Assembly: GCA_947034895.1 (NCBI GenBank)
Contig: OX344761.1
Coordinates: 89,417,447-89,481,446 of the forward strand
Reading direction: 5' to 3'
DNA: 64,000 nt
Source of the DNA: Rhytidiadelphus loreus
Taxonomy: Eukaryota; Streptophyta; Bryopsida; Hypnales; Hylocomiaceae
Part shown: one piece after another, positions 46,381 to 57,711 of the stretch
Position numbering within the stretch: the first letter of the stretch is position 1
Layout: each line of letters opens with the position of its first letter
Made by a program: the position numbers and the translations under genes
The notes under the pieces: model-generated
Database searches by the model: none
What the model was told of the DNA's origin: nothing
The model's input: the letters and a program-made list of their open reading frames with translations, nothing else

Positions 46381-46602
46381 GTCTGCTTTCGGACGCACTG
46401 TCTGAATTCCGACGGACCGTCCGAATTCGGACACTGCTTTCCGACGGGCCGTCTAAAATCCCTGTACTGGGGCGCGGACCGCGCGGTATAAATTTTCGAC
46501 GTTGTCGTCCAATGCGGACGCTGGAGTCTGCTAAATCCGGACGTCCTCACGTCCGGATTTTGGATGTGATTTTGGGCTGGACGTTGCAATTTGTCAACCC
46601 TG

Positions 46603-46610
46603 CATGGGAA
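46603..46610. repeat. Right 8-bp target duplication of the hAT-like element
   Basis: CATGGGAA directly follows GTCAACCCTG, the inverted terminal end. Confidence 0.8.
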
Positions 46611-46629
46611 CCTCTAACTGCGGTGCCAT
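46603..46629 (-). CDS. Displaced start of the methyltransferase-like gene
   Basis: An ATG at 46629-46627 begins MAPQLEVPM and reaches the right end of the hAT-like element. The duplicated 8 bp (46603-46610) equal 40991-40998. Removing the element and one duplicate restores an unbroken frame into the exon at 40998-40823. An in-frame stop lies shortly upstream of the ATG. This is the likely original start codon. Confidence 0.6.
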
Positions 46630-46734
46630 CTCAGACGAGACTAGCCCAACCTGATCACCAACGCATCAAAACTGAAGTTAACCCAGATAATATCAACATG
46701 CCACCCCGCAAGCCCTCCCTTGTGGTCATGCGGC

Positions 46735-48025
46735 CCACGAGGGGCCGGGAGGTCTGGGTGCTGGCCTGCCTGGTTGCACCCTTACAAAAAAATTGAAATC
46801 GGAAGCCGGTCTCCTGGGAGCCAGCGAGCAAGCATTGAGGCGTGGACAGGGAGCCCTCGGGGCCGAGAGGTCTGGGTGTTGGCCTCCAAGGCTGTACCCT
46901 TACAAAAAAATTGAAATCAGAAGCCGAACTCCACGGAGCTCGCGAGCAAGCACTGAGGCGTGGACAGGGAGCCCTCGGGGCCGAGAGGTCTGGGTGTTGG
47001 CCTCCAAGGCTGCACCCTTACAAAAAAATTGAAATCGGAAGCCGAACTCCACGGAGCCCGCGAGCAAGCACTGAGGCGTGGACAGGGAGCCCTCAAGGCC
47101 GAGAGGTCTGGGTGCTGGCCTCCAAGGCTGCACCCTTACAAAAAAATTGAAATCGGAAGCCGGTCTCCTGGGAGCCAGCGAGCAAGCACTGAGGCGTGGA
47201 CAGGGAGCCCTCGGGGCCGAGAGGTCTCGGTGCTAGCCTCCAAGGCTGCACCCTTACAAAAAAATTGAAATCGGAAGCTGGTCTCCTGGGAGCCCTCGAG
47301 CAAGCACTGAGGCATGGACAGGGAACCCTCAAGGCCGAGAGGTTTGGGTGTTGGCCTGCAAGGCTGCACCCTTACAAAAAAATTGAAATCGGAAGCCGGA
47401 CTCCACGGAGCCCTCGAGCAAGCACTGAGGCGTGGACAGGGAGCCCTCGGGGCCGAGAGATCTGGGTGCTGGCCTCCAAGGCTGCACCCTTACAAAAAAA
47501 TTGAAATCGGAAGCCGAACTCCACGGAGCCCGCGAGCAAGCACTGAGGCGTAGACAAGGAGCCCGTGAGCAAGCACTGAGGCGTGGACAGGGAGCCCTTG
47601 GGGCCGAGAGGTCTAGCTACTGGCCTGCAAGGCTGCACCCTTACAAAAAAATTGAAATCGGAAGCCGAACTCCACGGAGCCCGCGAGCAAGCACTGAGGC
47701 GTGGACAGGGAGCCCTCGGGGCCGAGAGGTCTGGGTGCTGGCCTGCAAGGCTGCACCCTTACAAAAAAATTGAAATCGGAAGCCGAACTCCATGGAGCCC
47801 GCGAGTAAGCACTAAGGCGTAGACAGGGAGCCCGCGAGCAAGCACTGAGGCGTGGACAGGGAGCCCTCGGGGCCAAGAGGTCTGGGTGCTGGCCTCCAAG
47901 GCTGCACCCTTACAAAAAAATTGAAATTGGAAGCCAGTCTCCAGGGAGCCAGCAAGCAAGCATTGAGGCGTGGACAGGGAGCCCTCGGGGCCGAGAGGTC
48001 TGGGTTCTGGCCTACAAGGCTGCAC
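46735..48025. repeat. 118-bp minisatellite, about 10.5 units
   Basis: The anchor ACAAAAAAATTGAAAT starts at 46,782 and recurs every 118 bp to 47,490. Steps of 151, 118 and 151 bp follow (47,641, 47,759, 47,910). The two long steps contain the same 33-bp partial duplication. Since 118 is not a multiple of three, each unit is read in a new frame and open frames of about 100 codons appear repeatedly on both strands; these are not genes. The array lies about 100 bp upstream of the original start of the minus-strand methyltransferase-like gene. Confidence 0.9.
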
Positions 48026-49874
48026 ACTAAACAATGAACAAATTGCCAACCCGATGTTGATTTCCAATAAACATGAACATTTCAGCGAGCCTTTGAGCAC
48101 GAGATCATACCTCTCTATTGCGGTTGGATGCCTCGCGTCCTGTTTCCGCAATTCCTCCGACTCCATGGTGTCCCCTCTTCGACCGCAAGTTCCGATCCGC
48201 CATGACAAAGATTGTACAACTTGATACAAGCGCCGCGATTGCCCAGTTATGCATACACTCCACTCCGAATGCTCAAGGATTTGTCGAAGAGAACGGCGGA
48301 AAAGAGTCAAAGAGATGGTGGCGGCGGCACTTTGGATCCTTAGGGTACACATGCGGAATGTCGACCCCTGTGCGTGGACGTGGGACAGCAGGAAAGGACA
48401 TCCTGGATGATATCCATTCTCTCCGAGCTGGCCTCCACGATATTGAACGGTGGAATAATCTTGTTTCTCTCGGGTTTGGAATTATTTGGTGACGGTAGCT
48501 AGGATGACATATCGAGAATATTTGGGGAGCAAGGTCTCATGGTACTTTAATATCATGTGGAATTTTCGTCGACATACAATATTTAAGTTTTATAGTCTGT
48601 AATCGATTTAGGGTAAATGGGATATACTATAAGGTACGAGGTCCAGATGTGGAGCATCTTAGTACTAAAATGGAATTATGGGGAAGTGAATCATTTGAAA
48701 ATACTTTTTAGTGTATTTATATTATTTCCTAGTGGATTCAAAATCTGACTCAGTTCGTTTCATAATTATTGGAACTTTGTGGTATTAGTTACAAATGCTT
48801 GAAGGTTTTAAAATGTGGTCTTCTGTCGTCATCAAAATGGACCACCTCCTAGAATGTTTGTACATTGTACATTGAAAAAATAAAAATGTACCTCTGAGTG
48901 ATGTTCCATTTCAATTCCCCCTCCGTTTTACAATCTTCGACCTTATCGGAAATTAATCTAAACTTAGGATACATTCAATTCTTCCTGTAAAATATACTTT
49001 TCCGTATTTCATTAACTGCATGTTTTAGACTATGTGGGATTCAGTTCTAGAATTTTATCATTGGCAACTTCATCTGTTTTAGATACCCTCCTTATGCCTT
49101 ACTGTATTTAACTATACTTGTCATTGTCATTTGATACTATGGTCATGGATTCCAATAAGCCAATAGGGTTTGAAGTGTCATCATATCATGCAATCGATTT
49201 TGAATAGACTCTTTATAGGTTATGCCGTTTCCCTATGACATTCCTTCTTGTGGATTGAATGCATGTTGGCTTCACTTAGTTCATTCATTGATCACCATAT
49301 TCCTTCTACCTTTATATCTCCCTTGTGCGTCTAATATTAGAAAGATGTGTAAGGGGTGTTCATCACCCCACTTTGCCACAACGCTTATATGTGTGATCTC
49401 AATTGTACATACCTTATCCATAGAAAATATGTAGTATCAATTGATTGAAATCATATCTTCAGGGGGCTATGTTATTGGCGGTCTGATGACAGTAAAATTT
49501 TATTATTTAATACATGTCGCTCTAGTGCATTTACACATCAGGAATACTCTTAGATGAAGGACAGATAATATATGTGTCCTCATTATGAGTATCAATGCTT
49601 GTCGCCGCCATTTGATGAGGACGTCCTCTCATCAACAATTATGCAGATAAACTGCATTATGTGTTATGAGGTACTGGGTTCATATAACCGTCACAAACAT
49701 TCAGTTTATCCAGATATATAAATGGTGTTGTATTCCTTCATCCTTCTTTTCATGTGCCAGCATGCTTCTATTCCTCTATTGATGTTCTTCTCGGACTTCG
49801 AACTCCAGATTCAGTTCATTGCAAAACCTACCTTGGACTCCTTCTTTTTCCTTTTTTTATTCAGTTTCTCTAAC
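48026..49874. other. Intergenic DNA with one weak ORF
   Basis: AT-rich except for a more GC-balanced patch at 48,100-48,490 that contains a small ORF (separate entry). The rest shows no repeat or gene. It probably contains the promoter of the transposase gene that follows. Confidence 0.45.
48202..48492 (+). CDS. Hypothetical small ORF (96 residues)
   Basis: An ATG at 48202 opens 96 codons of ordinary composition, including SKRWWRRHFGSLGYTCG and a helical tail, ending in TGA at 48490-48492. I do not recognise it. It could be an exon remnant. Support is only its composition, which is more protein-like than the flanks. Confidence 0.2.
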   Translation: MTKIVQLDTSAAIAQLCIHSTPNAQGFVEENGGKESKRWWRRHFGSLGYTCGMSTPVRGRGTAGKDILDDIHSLRAGLHDIERWNNLVSLGFGIIW

Positions 49875-52800
49875 ATGGAGGACTATACCCATATGGTGGT
49901 AATCCGAGCTGACGATGAAGGTGTGCTTGTGATTTTCCCAGTAGGAGCTAACGGACTTGCCGATGTTTCGGCTTTAAGATTATCTCTAAGATTTCACTTT
50001 ATGCTTGATTCCATTCATGTAGATCAAGACATGTTTGATATTGAGTCAGGTACCCTACTTCACACTGTTGATCAAATGCCGACAACTATTGCTCAGAATA
50101 GGTTGTGGTACTTGAAACCTGGAAGTTATCGAGCCTACGAAGTGCCTATTGTCATTGAGTCCAAGCCTACGGCCACGGGAAGTTTTCCTGGGTCCTCCGC
50201 TTCTAGATTTCATACTCCGCCTTCGACCAATGTCAAGCTAGAAACTTTTGCAGACATGGTCACCAATTTGAGCTCTGACTCTGATGGGATTTCTCTAGTA
50301 CCTCGCTTTACTTTGAAGACTCCATCTTCGGTAGAGTCATTGCCACCTTCTTCAGTATTGAAGTCAATCGACTCTCCAGACTTAGGTTCATCAAATGAGT
50401 CAAAAACATCTGTGGTTAATTGCTTGAGGGGCCTGCGTACATTGAAAGGATGTAGGAACGTCTTGTCTAAACTGGACTATGATAATATTGAAGTTCATAA
50501 AGTTCCAGTACTGCCTCCGTCGTTTAATGGCGATGTCATATTTGAATTGCCAGCTCTTGAAAATAGTAGTACCGTCTCTTCAGCGAGACAAATGTCGGGG
50601 ATGGACAAGCGTTACGATGGACACGTCTAGTCAAAGACTGTGACCACGAATATAGTCAATCCTATGGGCTTGTCGTTCCGCAAATCGGTTTGCGTAGGTC
50701 ATCTTCGTTGTGTGAATACTAAATGCGACTTCCTTCATCGAGTTCACAGAATGAGAGATGTAAACGAATTAGAGTGGGAAGGACTATCTCCGCTACCACT
50801 AGATGTTGGACAACCACATCCGCCTAGTTCCACGCTTGTATGCAAGATTTGTAAGGAGCCTCCTGCTTGTGTGGCGCGTTGTAATGTGCATGTGTATTAC
50901 GTTGCAGGCAAGTGCACTTTCAGTAGGGCATACGTCCATCTTGGTCATCACGAGCATCCGGTTAAGGATGGTGAACTCAGAGATATGAAATCCATATCAC
51001 GAACTCTTATTGGAGAGCAATTGGAAAGGACTCCTTCTGCTACGAATTCCGCTATAGTCCTAGAAGCAACAAAGGAGTTGTTAGGAGGTCTTCTTCTATG
51101 TCCTGACGGAATGCAACCGAAGAGTATGGACCTTGCCTCCCTTGTTCCTGTACTCGACAAATGCAAATACTTAAGCTCTCCGAGCATAAGGAATGAGGTA
51201 ACTTCCTTCAAGTTCTTGCGTAAATTTGGAGTGCTAGATAGCATTACTAGGTTGAGGGGGTCAAGCACATGGGCTTTTGTGCAGGAGAGCAAATTCCCAG
51301 GTCAAGGGACCGACATGGATAAGGTATTCTTTTTCAAAATGTCTGAACTGGGGCCAGGGAGTGGAGTCGATTTGGTGAAGCGAATGCAAACTGGAGGAGA
51401 CTTTGAGGAAGCATGGATCATGTTTGATCACGTGAAGCGTGTTAAAGATTGGACGACCATGGCGTGTCACGTTTATGACTCCGGATTCTGTCGGGTGATG
51501 ACAATCGCCTGTTGTGACATGCAATCTGAGGATTGCGCAGCACAGGTTCTTTTTTGGACAAACCTCAATTCAGTTGTAGAACGACATGGTGTGGCAAGGA
51601 CTCAATTCAAGGGCTTCATGGCAAACAACGCGCAAGCAAACTGGAATGCGGTGAGGACGGTGTATGGATCGGGGGATATTTCCGTACCAATGCTCAACCG
51701 TGAAAGGACATGCCTTTTTCACTGGACTCAATCCATGGAAAAGCATACAAAGGCAGATATTCGAGGAGACTTGCAGGATCAACATCGTCTGCTATGTAAG
51801 CAGTACAAGAACGCCACTTCAACGCAACAATCCGAGGAACGGTACTTAGCCATCAGGGCGTGGTGGTTGTCATCAGGTGCCACCACGGTGGAAGGATTGC
51901 GCAAACTAGAGTTGTGGCTTTTGTTCTGGCATTTCCGTTATCGCCAATGGGGAGGCTTCATGGAACTTGTAATTTCCTCATTGTTTTCTCCTTCATTTGT
52001 AACAATGTTTGTTATGCTTTATGTCAAATTAGTTATGTTGTTACACTGTCAAATATTCCACTTTGGTTAGATGTGGTGCAGACGTAGGTTCCCCATAACA
52101 AACGTCTCTGTCCCGAGACGATGGTTTGTAACCTCAACGGTCTGCACCGTTGACTAATTTAAACTCTAGTTTTCCCATGTCATATGTGGTCATAGTCTAC
52201 AGCCTTGTTTGGTCTCTGTCAAATATATTTATGCTTCCGCTTGGCATCTTCGAAAGACTCACATGTAGAGCTGACACATGTATATACCCCCTGTGATTTC
52301 AGGATCTAACTGCATCTGAGAAAGCCGAAATGCCGTCTTGCAACCTTGCGGAAACTGTGCACAATAAGTGGCTTCAGCAATCTGGGAAGCGTGGAAACGA
52401 CTTATACGTTGCTATGGTCGATGACTTTGTCAGAGCATTCATGCAAATGGTCAGATATCACCAATATCTAAAGGGAAATGAAGGAGGGACGGGACCGGGG
52501 AAGGAAGAGTTATTGTTACGAGTTGCCCAACGTTCGGCAAAGCGAACTGGTAACCCGAAATCACTCACTGAAGCACTGTCGTCTATTCCAAGTGTTGAAG
52601 CTTTCATCAACATAGAGCCTCATCTCGAAGGTCAAGAAGTTTTTGGATCACAGAAGAGGAAAGCAAACATGCCACTTGGATGCGAGTACGACTCACACCG
52701 ACCGAACAAAGTGAACTTCTCACATCCTCGTCGGCAAACGAGATCCTTCAGAGCGAGTTCAAGTGTTCAAAATTTGAACACAATAGTGGAGGACATTACT

Positions 52801-53741
52801 CCAAGTGAAGATGTTGAAGGTCCAGACGCATTTTCAATGGAGGTGAATTTGAGGCAGACTACAATTCCAAATTCGACTCATGTATCAGTAGTTCAAGAAA
52901 GCATGTGTGATGAGATGCAGTGGCACATTTCACGACTACCAAAGACATCAGCAAAGGCGTGCTTTGCTCTTCAAGCAATGACAAAGAAAAAATGCACAGC
53001 TCTAATAGTGCAAAATAGCACTGCAACTGCGGCTCCGACATACACAGGTATGATGGTCAATTACAAGCAAAATCGTAATGATCGTATGCAATTTTTTTTT
53101 TGCAATGACGACATTGAACGATGTGTCAAAGGATCACGGCGGAAATGGGTGCTCTCTGTACCACTTGTTCCTGTTATTTGGCCGGTGAAATTAGGCACCC
53201 AATTGACGGTGGCCGAGATTTTAGCACTTGAAGTGGCCGGTTTCCAACTTCCACAACGCCACCTCATTTCCCCAAGGAGGTTGTTTGGTGGAGAAGCGGG
53301 CATTGAAATTGTGCGTAATTATCACATTCCACTGGGAAGGTCGTTCGTCGAAATCCGAAGGCACCCACAACAAAACACCAAAACAACTGTGCATCGGCCT
53401 TAACTCTGAATGCCCGCATTGTAAGCGTAACTATGGTCCCCCACCCAGGTTTTGGATGCATAGTAGCAATGGACTCGGGAATAGAGCCCCGGATTGAGAA
53501 GTACATGCTTACTATTTCCTCGTTTCCGGACTGCACCTGCCCTTATTTCAAGGAAATGAAGCTGAAGTGCTTGGGGAAGCGTGGAACTTGGTCAAATTGC
53601 AAGCATCTGTACTTTGTTCTCAATGTCATCTACAACCTTCAGTCTTCCACGGATGTCTTCATCCATGCCTCAACCTTCAGTTTCAATGAGATCAAACAAG
53701 TGCTTCTTAGCGGAATCCTAAACCATTTGAGATCAAATTAG
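49875..53741 (+). pseudogene. MULE-type transposase gene with SWIM zinc finger, decayed
   Basis: Exon 1 is 49875-51968 and exon 2 is 52303-53741, joined in phase 0 (GAACTT|GTAATT to TGATTTCAG|GAT). A low-complexity N-terminal part is followed by a Cys/His DNA-binding-like region (GHLRCVNTKCDFLHR, CKICKEPPAC, HLGHHEHP). The DDE-type core includes MTIACCDMQSEDCAAQ, FKGFMANNAQANW, ERTCLFHW and IRAWWLSSGA. The second exon begins with MPSCNLAETVHNKW and ends with a SWIM finger (CTCPYFKEM, then NCKHLYFVL). Lesions: an in-frame TAG at 50628-50630, an apparent 1-nt deletion near 53,336 that moves the SWIM part to another frame, and Asn (51624-51626) where the second catalytic Asp is expected. Terminal repeats were not found. 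Confidence 0.8.
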
Positions 53742-56700
53742 GATTATTTGGAGCAGTCCAACTATTGTCAATCTGTTGATTTTGTTTTTCATATACATGA
53801 ATCAAAATGTAGTGAGACTACAAGGGCCACTACTTCGATACACTGAGCTTGCATTCTATTCGCTTTTTGCATGTTGTTAATGTATACATGTTCATAGTCA
53901 TCTTCTGATTTTCTACATGTTCTGACATCCACCCATTTCTCTAATAAATTTAGTGATATCTGAAATGACTGTGTACCTTCAAACGGGATCTTCATTGTTA
54001 GTGTGCAAGCACACTAGCAATGTCTCAAGTAGTTCGGTGAATTACATTGGAAATAAGTCTTTTGCAGTTTTCCTGAAATGTAGCTGCCACTCTACAATCT
54101 GCCATGCCACCACGGTTATAGGGTACTTACTGTAAGCAATTATAGATCATCCATTACAAGTGTAGACTTTTTGCAGTGGTACCTTCTTCCTCCATTGGGT
54201 TCGAAATATTCATATATTGTTGTAGAGATGTGAAGGTACTCTAAATTCTTTGTGCTATGCAAACCGCCTTAATGTAGGCCATTATTCACCCTAATCTTTG
54301 ATGGATTCTTAATTTATTGTGGAACTACTTTCATCCAATTCTGTAATTTAGTTCCATCGTAAACTAGTACTTCAGTCCTAAACTTTTTCAAAGTACTTTC
54401 TTCGTAACGAGGAGGTAATGTCTTCCATTTTATTAATCAAATTTCAACATGATCATAGATTCCTAAATCCTTAAACTTTTATCATTTCCGTTTATCTTCA
54501 TTATGCACTACTTCCATCCAAAATGTACATCCAATACATTAACCTAAATTTTTCGTCCATTTTTTCCATCCGAATCCATAATTCCAAAATTTTCATCCAA
54601 CTTTTTCATCCAATTGTCTATTTTGTATTTTTCATCCAAAATTTTCATCCTAATTCATAATTTCAATATTTTCATCCAAAATTTTCATCCAAAAACCTGT
54701 TTCTAATTTTTCATCCAAATGTTTCGTCTACTTTCATCTCAATAGTGAACAACTTTCATCCATTTCTATTATATGCTTTCATTTCCCCCTACTCTACTTC
54801 CATCTATTGGCATGGTATTTTTGGCATGGTATTTTTTGTATTTTTTTTCTTTGCCTCTATTTATTTTCATCCATCTTATCATTGAACTTATTTTTAATTT
54901 ACGCTAACTTGCATCCAAATTTCACAAAATATACTCAAATTCTATGTCATATTTCCCCTATTTCCCATTTTTTTCATTAATTATTTCCTATTCTTTCTTA
55001 AATCCCCGCTCCCCGCTCTTCATTCCCACTCCCCGCTTCCTGCTCCCCACTCTACGCTCACGCGCTAGCAACGTTGATTTAAGGATTGGTGTTCAATAGT
55101 ACAATCTAAGGCACCATAACTCCCAAATACCAAATGAATCTCTAATAAATCATGGATGGAACATACAACCTCTATAAATCATCAATACAAGTGACAAAGG
55201 CACAATAAACTTGTTGCCACGTACTCAATTCATTCGATAATACATTCAATATATTGAACACAATCATTCAACAAAGACTAAGTAATATCACTCAAATTGC
55301 TATCAAAATATTCAATATACTTCTGAACAATTCTATGAAAGGCATTTGTAAAGTAATCAACATTTTCATATCATCATAGGCCCCTACTTAATAATCATAT
55401 ACAATGTACATATTCATATCCATTCACAAACATTACTCTATGTCACTTAAATCTATATCAACCTATGAGGGGTTGGCATTTATTCTATCTCTATCTACAA
55501 TCCAAGGCAAATCCATATATCACTCTCATTAGATTCTTTTGTCGTGATTGCATATTCACAAGCTTTGTGCCCTAAAAACAACTTATTGAGTATGGTGTAG
55601 ACAAAGACAAGGTGCACTGAGTTTCTCCCCATTCCTAATGAAGCTTATTTTATCCAAGACAAAACAACACATTTTATCTAATTGTAATTATGCATGAACT
55701 CGTGATTAGATAAAAAAAAATATTGTATATTTTTGAAGATTACATCCACTAAAACTTTTGAAGGATTTATCATTGTATCAATGAAAGCTCAATGTCTTCT
55801 TAGTACAAGGTTTTATTTGAAAATGAAAAAATTCCCATAAAATTAATATTTGCACATTTGCATTTCTATTATTCAAGATGGTTTTGACCTTTAGAATGAC
55901 CAAGAGAATGACTGTCCTTGCTTTGATCAAGTACATCAAAATGAAGTATCTCAATTCAAGTCTCTACTTTACACAAACAAATCCTTGAAGTCAACATTTT
56001 TAGTAGATTCAAATTGAAAGCCAATAACCATGTTTTGAAATATGAAATGTTACATTTATACTATAATAGTCACCTATGGTGAAATTTTCAAATTGTGTCA
56101 TGAATATTTTGTTAATGGAATGAAAATTTTCATCTATTTTTAGAAAATCAAGACAAAGTCATCCTATTTAGAACATTTGTAAGCTTCTCACTCATGGAAG
56201 ACATATGATTTCATCTTTGAGAAATAATAAATAAATGAAGTTTACTCATACGAGCATTTGCACACTCGGATACACAAATTTTTTAATCACAATCACCAAA
56301 AGAGAAAAAGTGGACAATTAGTAAATAATTACTTAAATGTTGTTTCTAGTGCTAAAAAGTTAGGTTGGTTTGGTCGCGTATAATAAGTATAAGTCAAGTT
56401 CACAATACTAATTGGTCATTACATAAGCAACAATTTGACCTTGTAGATCACTTGTTACTAAATAGACACCTCATGTCATATAAATGCCAAGAAGATCTTT
56501 GATTTCACATATGAAGCCAAGGTTTCTCAGCACTAATCATAAGGTGATGAGATCAAATCCCTAAGCTTGCAGATTTAGATCATTTGCAATCAATATGGAA
56601 AATTGAATGAATTGAAATGAATTGAAATCGGACAAGAATTTCAGAAAGGTATTTTAAGAAAAATCAAAGACATAATTTTTCTCTAAAGATTACATTAAAT

Positions 56701-56934
56701 TATATGACCTTGGATTATATAATTCCAAACAACATATTGTACTTAATACCACCATTTTCGTTGTCGTAAATACACTAAAAGGACCAACATTTGAAAGACA
56801 TGAAAAGTACATACAATAAACAAATATCAAACAAGATGTGGAAAAAACATTTTGGAAGTGAAAATCCACCTAGGCTACTTTCCCCCCTCCCCCAAAAAAA
56901 AAGCATCAAGTGTGCCAAAATTAATAATTACACC
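53742..56934. other. Intergenic AT-rich DNA
   Basis: No gene was recognised. TTTTCATCCAA-type repeats cover 54,480-54,960, and a patch of CCCCGCTCCCCGCTC type lies at 55,003-55,070. Homology to the outside of the left duplication arm, with substitutions, begins at about 56,830. Confidence 0.5.
54480..54960. repeat. TTTCATCC-type minisatellite
   Basis: Irregular repeats of TTTTCATCCAAAATTTTCATCC. This is the reverse-complement type of the GATGAA repeat at 28,005-28,180. Confidence 0.65.
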
Positions 56935-57711
56935 AAAAGAGTGCTTTGTCATGGTGCATCATACTAAGTTTAGATTTTTCATTGAAAACTATTATGATAT
57001 TTTTTTGTTTTTTTGTTATGTAATTTTACAAATGAAATAATTTTGTTTTTCAAGTCCATACTATTTGAGGATTTTTTTTTGAAATTTTATATTCAACTTT
57101 GAAAGTCAAAAACTCAAAATCTTAGATTCAATTTTAAAGATTGAAAAATACATATATTTCCACTTTTTTCTTTAGTCAATGTTTATTTTATGCAAATTGT
57201 GAGGTCAAACTTGTTTTCAATTTTTTTTGAAGGTCATGAATCATCTATGGAAAAAGGGGTAAATATGCTAGGACAAATTTTAGTGCAAAACTAGTGCATA
57301 TCAAGCATTCTATGCACTTCAAGGGCATGATGGAACTTTGTGTACTGTAGTATGCATGGAGGCGCTTATAACATAAACATCTATAATATAGGTATCTATA
57401 ACATAGGAACCATAAAATAATGGTCCAAGGTGTCTAAAATATATAACTATAACAGAGATGTCTAGACTTCTAGGCTCATGGACTCATGAGCTTAAGTAGA
57501 CTCACATATTAGTACCCCTACCCCCTTGATTGAGAAAGCAAAATCATACAAATGAAACGTCACATTGAATTGCATATTGGACCAACTTAAGATCAACCTA
57601 AGACTAAATTGGATGAAAAACAATTCAACTATGTTCCTTGCAATAAGAAAGTTGATTGGTGCCAACTCCCGTTACCATGGCCTTCATGAAGTAGAATCAT
57701 TGATAGGAAAC

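Larger units (their letters stand above)
40999..46602. mobile_element. Non-autonomous hAT-like transposon, 5,604 bp
   Basis: The termini are CAGGGTTGCCA on the left and, inverted, CAGGGTTGACA on the right. Both sides carry the 8-bp target duplication CATGGGAA (40991-40998 and 46603-46610). CAGGG-type ends with 8-bp duplications are typical of hAT elements. The element has no transposase frame. Inside the termini are many GTCCG/CGGAC motifs, and three blocks of about 310 bp on each side form long inverted subterminal repeats. It sits in the first coding exon of the methyltransferase-like gene. Confidence 0.8.

Noticed and set aside
46842..47822. Repeated frames of about 102 codons as a gene family
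   Set aside because: They restart every 118 bp in the minisatellite and overlap each other in different frames.
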